Assembly (NCBI GenBank): GCA_913063005.1 | Contig: CAJXZI010000135.1 | Location: 1-5,913 of the forward strand | Source of the DNA: an uncultured Halieaceae bacterium | GTDB lineage: Bacteria > Pseudomonadota > Gammaproteobacteria > Pseudomonadales > Halieaceae | DNA length: 5,913 nt | Reading direction: 5' to 3' | Part shown: one piece after another, positions 5,388 to 5,913 of the stretch | Numbering within the stretch: position 1 is the first letter of the stretch | Layout of the letters: each line of letters begins with the position of its first letter | Notes under the pieces: model-generated | The model's database searches: none | What the model saw: only the letters and a program-made list of their open reading frames with translations | Told to the model about the DNA's origin: nothing | Made by a program: the position numbers and the translations under genes

Positions 5388-5913
5388 GGACGAATGACTT
5401 TTTCATTGCCCTTTGCGACAACCGCTGGGTCGTTGCTCACAATATTGGCAATGGTAATAAATAGGGGTTGTGGCTTCCCTTCCTGGTCCACAAGGTGAAA
5501 GTATTTTTGGTGTTCACGCATGGAAGAGATCAGTGCCTCTGAGGGCACCTCGAGAAAATCGGCATCAAAGCTACCTTTAATAGCTTGCGGCCACTCCACA
5601 AGGCCACAGACTTCATCCAGTAGTTCACTATCGATCTCGGCCTTGAGTCCCTCCGACGTCGCTATATCGATGACTTGTTGCTCAATGCGCTGGCGCCGCC
5701 CATGAAAGTCGGCAATGACAAAGCCGTCCATCAGGGCTTGTTCATAATCAATAGCCTTGCTCAGCGCGATAGGCTCCGGATGGTGGAAACGGTGTCCCCG
5801 GGTATAGCGATCGGCAGCGCAATCGAATAGAGATAGATCTAAGACCTCCTCATCTAGCAGGGCTACTAACCACTGAACTGGGCGCAGGCACTCGTGGCGA
5901 CTCCGGCCCCAGC

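Larger units (their letters stand above)
5306..5913 (-). pseudogene. glyS: Glycyl-tRNA synthetase beta subunit, internal fragment
   Basis: GlyS pairs with GlyQ (alpha2beta2) to charge tRNA-Gly. The - strand frame enters from beyond 5913 and is open to a TAA at 5306-5308 (201 codons visible; the 5' end is off the window). It reads clearly as GlyS: WGRSRHE, CLRPVQWL, TRGHRF (before 5731), then LLDEVCGLVEWP, PSEALISSMREHQKYF, ITIANI and GNEKVIRP. After VIRP (to about 5387) the expected continuation, RLADAEFF in E. coli, is missing in all three - strand frames, so this is not a simple frameshift. The last ~26 codons are unrelated. Lost are the rest of the catalytic-type body, the HD-like domain and the C-terminal tRNA-binding part, more than half of the usual ~690 residues. 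The remnant cannot be a working beta subunit. It may be a truncated second copy, the edge of a rearrangement, or an assembly chimera. Confidence 0.72.

Noticed and set aside
5200..5400. Integron attC site or group II intron at the glyS junction
   Set aside because: A lone GTTAGAT-type box has no paired RYYYAAC box at suitable distance, and no reverse transcriptase or intron-like ends are seen.

Overview
The window looks like a gene-dense piece of a gammaproteobacterial chromosome. The protein families resemble those of marine OM60/NOR5-type (Halieaceae) bacteria, but that placement is inferred from protein flavour only and no taxonomic marker here settles it. There is no rRNA, tRNA, CRISPR array or recognisable insertion sequence, and no stretch longer than about 150 bp lacks a gene or gene remnant.

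Layout from left to right. A sigma-70 family sigma factor on the + strand enters from outside the window (1-1155). Four bases later it meets the end of a convergent TIGR01777/YfcH-type NAD(P)-dependent epimerase on the - strand (1160-2035). A compact 62-bp divergent region (2036-2097) separates the epimerase start from a SIRT4-type (class II) sirtuin on the + strand (2098-2946). The sirtuin is joined by a GTGA stop/start overlap to a complete class I FAD-dependent photolyase (2943-4388). The photolyase ends head-on against a - strand cyclase-family metal hydrolase (4385-5173), and the two share one TTAA as their opposite-strand stop codons. Upstream of the hydrolase is a 148-bp control region with repeats. 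After it the sequence becomes anomalous: a + strand signal-peptide-like gene start (5322 to about 5387) runs straight into an antisense internal fragment of glyS, the glycyl-tRNA synthetase beta subunit (about 5386-5913, - strand).

Functionally, the core is a photorepair unit. The photolyase repairs UV-induced cyclobutane dimers using light. It is translationally coupled to an NAD+-dependent sirtuin, with the epimerase diverging from the same short control region. The neighbouring sigma factor may or may not regulate these genes; the sequence does not show it.

The strongest irregularity is the junction near 5386. There glyS homology stops abruptly after the conserved GNEKVIRP segment, and a putative secreted-protein gene on the other strand is cut at the same place. 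This is either a real rearrangement or an assembly chimera. Other points worth a look are the leader-poor sirtuin start beside a perfect ACGTATACGT palindrome, the sigma factor's unfamiliar N-terminal part, and an inverted repeat lying in the spacer of a possible promoter at 5262-5290.
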